Shown here: positions 6,696-8,933 of the stretch, one piece after another
Layout of the letters: the number at the start of each line of letters is the position of its first letter
Numbering within the stretch: position 1 is the first letter of the stretch
Source: Clostridiales bacterium UBA8960
GTDB taxonomy: Bacteria > Bacillota > Clostridia > Peptostreptococcales > Acidaminobacteraceae
DNA length: 8,933 nt
NCBI GenBank assembly: GCA_003482695.1
Contig: DMYC01000402.1
Location: forward strand, 1-8,933
Direction: 5' to 3'
Made by a program: the position numbers and the translations under genes
Notes under the pieces: generated by a model
Told to the model about the DNA's origin: nothing
Database searches by the model: none
What the model saw: the letters and a program-made list of their open reading frames with translations, nothing else

Positions 6696-6725
6696 AATGG
6701 CTCTTCACACAAGCGGAGAGCCATT
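6696..6725 (-). terminator. rho-independent terminator of the PfpI/DJ-1 gene
   Basis: On the minus strand a perfect 9-bp stem, AATGGCTCT (6725-6717) with AGAGCCATT (6704-6696), surrounds a 12-nt loop and is followed by TTAATTTG. It begins 12 bases after the stop codon of the PfpI gene and separates it from the lipoprotein gene. Confidence 0.75.
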
Positions 6726-6737
6726 CGTTTATGATCG

Positions 6738-7238
6738 TTATAACATGGATACGAACGTTTTAATCAGCGCTGGCAAATCACGAGGGCTTCTGGAAGTGAT
6801 GATGTGGCCGGAAACGACAACTTCTTCGTCAACCCAATGGCCACCCGCATGAACCAGGTCATCCTTAATAGAAACCACACTTGTCACATTTTTGCCTTTT
6901 ATTGCATTTGCCGATGCCAACATCCATGGCCCATGACAAATTGCCGCAATCGGTTTTTTAGCTTTGTCAAACGCTTTTACAAGATCCACCGTTGCTGCTG
7001 TTCGCCTCATATAATCTGGAGAAAAACCTCCTGGTATAAATATCCCCGCGAAATCATCTGCATTGATCGCCTCCGATGCAATATCCGATTTGAACATAAG
7101 GCCAGATTTCGATTTATAATGTTCATCTTTTTCACTGCCGACCAAAACCACTTCATAATCTTCTCTTAGCCTGTGGTAAGGGTAGATCAATTCCTGGTCG
7201 TCAAACAGATTTTCAATTAAAATAGCCACTTTCTTCAT
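6738..7238 (-). CDS. DJ-1/PfpI family protein (general stress protein, YhbO/YfkM-like)
   Basis: Small cytoplasmic protein of the class I glutamine amidotransferase-like fold. Relatives are reported as proteases, glyoxalases or deglycases of glycated proteins; which activity is physiological is disputed. At 166 residues it is full length. The nucleophile elbow AAICHGPWML holds C101 with H102 beside it; PGGFSPDYMRR (69-79) and the closing DEEVVVSGHIITSRSPRDLP (137-156) are family signatures. The conserved acidic residue near the cysteine, glutamate in PH1704 and YhbO (FED), is aspartate D13 (FDD) here. The partner-subunit glutamate of the PH1704 triad aligns with D75, as in YhbO. GAGGAG nine bases upstream supports the start. 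It is a single-gene unit, divergent from the MATE transporter, with a possible sigma-B-like promoter. Confidence 0.94.
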   Translation of the reverse strand: MKKVAILIENLFDDQELIYPYHRLREDYEVVLVGSEKDEHYKSKSGLMFKSDIASEAINADDFAGIFIPGGFSPDYMRRTAATVDLVKAFDKAKKPIAAICHGPWMLASANAIKGKNVTSVVSIKDDLVHAGGHWVDEEVVVSGHIITSRSPRDLPALIKTFVSML

Positions 7239-7299
7239 ATAATTCTCTCCTCATCTAGTAAATGACATCGTCTCAATGGCAAATACCATCTATAGACTT

Positions 7300-7324
7300 A
7301 TACCCTTAAAATGCCACTATTAAC
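7300..7324 (-). promoter_or_regulatory. candidate sigma-B-like promoter of the PfpI/DJ-1 gene
   Basis: On the minus strand GTTAAT (7324-7319) and GGGTAT (7305-7300) are 13 nt apart, resembling the Bacillus sigma-B pattern (GTTTAA, 12-15 nt, GGGTAT): a perfect -10 and four of six bases in the -35. The start codon is about 60 bp downstream. No better housekeeping promoter is evident. Confidence 0.4.
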
Positions 7325-7383
7325 ATTTCAGTTTGAATCCGAAAATTAGTTACATGAGCAGCATAGATTTAATGGTAGAGCAT

Positions 7384-7411
7384 CCTAAATCTTTATGCTA
7401 TACTATTTAGG
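7384..7411. repeat. inverted repeat bracketing the MATE promoter -10 box
   Basis: CCTAAAT (7384-7390) and ATTTAGG (7405-7411) are perfect 7-bp arms separated by 14 nt, and the -10 box of the MATE gene lies between them. The position suits an operator for a repressor of efflux expression, but no regulator gene is adjacent in this window. Confidence 0.45.
7396..7404 (+). promoter_or_regulatory. extended -10 promoter of the MATE gene
   Basis: TGCTATACT contains a -10 hexamer (7399-7404) one base from consensus with the extended TGn. No recognisable -35 lies 16-18 bp upstream. The ATG is about 35 bp downstream, after an AGGAG ribosome binding site. Confidence 0.55.
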
Positions 7412-7438
7412 CATTCGAAGTAAATTAGGAGAAAAACA

Positions 7439-8797
7439 ATGAAAAAATATATTGAAAAACTAAGTGGGAAAAAGGCACTGATCATGGCGATTTTAGCCAT
7501 GGCCGCACCAGCCATAATTGAAATGGGCCTAAACACGATACTGGGTGTTGCAGATATGATTATGATCGGACAATTGATTGGTTCAGGCGCGATAGCTTCT
7601 GTAGGCTTTTCCAACCAAATCATGTATTTTCTGATTTTTACATTTTCCGCTTTCAACACTGGCGCTGTCGCAATGATTTCGCGTGCATACGGCGAGAAAA
7701 ATCTAGACAAAATGAAACGCATTGCAGAGCAAAATGTCGTCCTAAACTTAATCATTGGAACCTGTGTCATGGCGCTTGCCTTCACATTCCGAGCTGATAT
7801 TTTTAAAATTTACGATATTGAACCGATCATTTTTAGCGACGCACTCATTTACTTTAACTACATTTTAATTGGGTTTGTACCGATGTTTTTGTCATTTGCC
7901 TTCGCTTCCATTTTAAGAGGGTCTGGCGATACCAAGACACCGATGTGGATTACAGGTTTTGCGAACTTTCTAAATATTATCGGAAACTATGTCCTCATTA
8001 CTGGCTGGAGCATCTTCCCGGAAATGGGGATAGGAGGCGCCGCTCTATCAACTTCACTATCGAGAATCGTGGCTTTATGCATTTATATTTATGTGCTTTA
8101 CGTGAAAAACACCGACATAAAACTGAAAGCCGAATGGTTTATTGACAAACATATTTTAGGGCCCCTCTTCAGGATTAGCTTACCAGGCGGTATCGAACAG
8201 TTTTTCATGCAACTTTCATTTTTAGTGGTTGGTATTTTCATCGCCAAACTCGATACAAATTCAGAAGCACTGTTCCGAATCCTTATACAAATCGAATCGT
8301 TGTCATTTATGCCTGCCGTGGGTGTAAGTATTGCGACCGCGACTTTGGTTGGCAAATCATTAGGTGAAAAAGACATTCAAAAAGCCTCAGAAGTCGGGGC
8401 AACGTCCTCCCTTTTAGGTATATTGTGGGGCGTCGTTGTCGGACTGATTTTTGTCGTCGTACCTCTTCCACTACTATATGCATTTACGACCGACCAATCG
8501 GTAATCGCACTTGGCGTGCCCGTTATGATTTACATGGCGTTCAATCAACCAGGGCTAAATTACATGATCGTCATGGGAGGCGCACTCAGAGGTGCAGGTG
8601 ATACATTCAAACTTATGATTTACACGATGGTGCGGCTTTGGGGCTTGTTTGTTCCACTCTCATACTTGTTTATCATCACCTTAAATCAAGGTGTTGTAGG
8701 GCTTTGGCAAGCTGAAATCATCTCCATAATTGCCACTGCACTGATTATTTTCAAACGCTTCCATAGTCGAAAATGGGCACTTATATCGCTTAATTAA
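7439..8797 (+). CDS. MATE family efflux transporter
   Basis: Integral membrane antiporter that exports drugs, dyes or other cationic compounds, driven by Na+ or H+ entry. At 452 residues with about twelve hydrophobic segments it is complete. The two homologous halves are visible: each carries the loop signature LRGxGDT (LRGSGDTKTP at 159-168, LRGAGDT at 383-389). The first half opens with PAIIEMGLNTILGVADMIMIG (24-44), the second with SLPGGIEQFFMQLS (247-260), and ATLVGKSLGEKD (301-312) is the usual second-half motif. The ATG at 7439 follows TTAGGAG. It stands alone on the plus strand, divergent from PfpI and converging on the flavoprotein gene 35 bp downstream. Substrate and coupling ion cannot be assigned from sequence. 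A leader inverted repeat suggests repressor control. Confidence 0.95.
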   Translation: MKKYIEKLSGKKALIMAILAMAAPAIIEMGLNTILGVADMIMIGQLIGSGAIASVGFSNQIMYFLIFTFSAFNTGAVAMISRAYGEKNLDKMKRIAEQNVVLNLIIGTCVMALAFTFRADIFKIYDIEPIIFSDALIYFNYILIGFVPMFLSFAFASILRGSGDTKTPMWITGFANFLNIIGNYVLITGWSIFPEMGIGGAALSTSLSRIVALCIYIYVLYVKNTDIKLKAEWFIDKHILGPLFRISLPGGIEQFFMQLSFLVVGIFIAKLDTNSEALFRILIQIESLSFMPAVGVSIATATLVGKSLGEKDIQKASEVGATSSLLGILWGVVVGLIFVVVPLPLLYAFTTDQSVIALGVPVMIYMAFNQPGLNYMIVMGGALRGAGDTFKLMIYTMVRLWGLFVPLSYLFIITLNQGVVGLWQAEIISIIATALIIFKRFHSRKWALISLN

Positions 8798-8832
8798 CGA
8801 TAGAGCATGTAAGGATTGGTGCAACGTCTTTT

Positions 8833-8933
8833 TTACTCCATTGCACTTCTTCCAGCTATTCTTCCAAAAACAATTGCATCAAGTAGGGAGTTACCTCCCA
8901 GACGATTAAGTCCGTGAATTCCACCGGTTGCCC
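8833..8933 (-). CDS. C-terminal end of a fumarate reductase/succinate dehydrogenase-type flavoprotein
   Basis: Only the last 32 residues and the stop are present; the gene runs off the right edge. The tail contains [17 protein letters not shown] and ends [11 protein letters not shown], the closing FAD-binding segment of the FAD_binding_2 family, which includes soluble fumarate reductase FccA, urocanate reductase and related anaerobic reductases. The [13 protein letters not shown] pattern is diagnostic of the fold but not of the substrate. The gene is minus-strand and tail-to-tail with the MATE gene, 35 bp away. Whether it has an FMN-binding domain or signal peptide cannot be seen. Confidence 0.85.
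   Translation of the reverse strand, partial: ATGGIHGLNRLGGNSLLDAIVFGRIAGRSAME

Noticed and set aside
6804..7169. 121-codon open frame on the plus strand
   Set aside because: It is a shadow of the PfpI/DJ-1 gene, whose catalytic motifs are on the minus strand.
7393..7785. 130-codon open frame on the minus strand
   Set aside because: It is antisense to the start of the MATE gene and ends in the promoter region; hydrophobicity reflects the membrane gene on the other strand.
8819..8846. GTGCAA/TTGCAC inverted repeat considered as a terminator between the MATE and flavoprotein genes
   Set aside because: The arms are short, the loop is 16 nt, and the right arm lies inside the flavoprotein coding sequence; no T-run follows the stem.

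Overview
The window looks like chromosomal DNA of a low-GC Gram-positive anaerobe, most likely a clostridial Firmicute. This is inference from AT-rich composition by eye, strong AGGAGG-type ribosome binding sites, a lipoprotein ending in an RsiV-like domain, and relatives typical of Clostridia (PepF, PfpI, dodecin, MATE, fumarate-reductase-like flavoprotein). No rRNA, tRNA, CRISPR array, integrase or transposase gene is visible, and both edges cut through a gene.

Layout. (1) 1-1216, minus: the first 405 residues of a P-type cation-transporting ATPase, its 3' half lying outside the window. (2) 1217-1427: a 211-bp divergent promoter region. (3) 1428-1628, plus: a 66-residue dodecin, then a bidirectional hairpin terminator. 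(4) 3262 down to about 1705, minus: an operon of a diguanylate cyclase (GGDEF), a RimJ/RimL-type GNAT acetyltransferase and possibly a 41-residue small protein ending right at the terminator. (5) 3263-3411: a compact divergent promoter region in which one small palindrome supplies candidate -35 boxes for both directions. (6) 3412-5169, plus: oligoendopeptidase F, flanked by two near-identical 20-bp elements. (7) 6643-5237, minus: a lipoprotein with WG-like repeats and a C-terminal DUF3298/RsiV-like domain. (8) 7238-6738, minus: a PfpI/DJ-1 family stress protein with its own terminator. (9) 7439-8797, plus: a complete MATE efflux transporter. (10) 8933-8833, minus: the last 32 residues of a fumarate-reductase-type flavoprotein.

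Function. The genes are mostly short, independently transcribed units rather than one pathway. Ion transport (ATPase), drug/cation efflux (MATE), protein or metabolite damage control (PfpI, dodecin), peptide turnover (PepF), envelope sensing (lipoprotein) and c-di-GMP signalling (GGDEF) suggest a housekeeping and stress neighbourhood. Two or three of the start regions carry GTTT-like/GGGTAT-like pairs with a 13-nt gap, resembling sigma-B promoters; this is a hypothesis. Three others carry extended -10 boxes (TGnTATAAT type).

I found no convincing undescribed multi-gene system. The most interesting signals are the repeated palindrome flanking pepF, the possible sigma-B-like promoters, a dodecin lacking the usual flavin-contact residues, and a hidden small ORF at the end of the GNAT operon.
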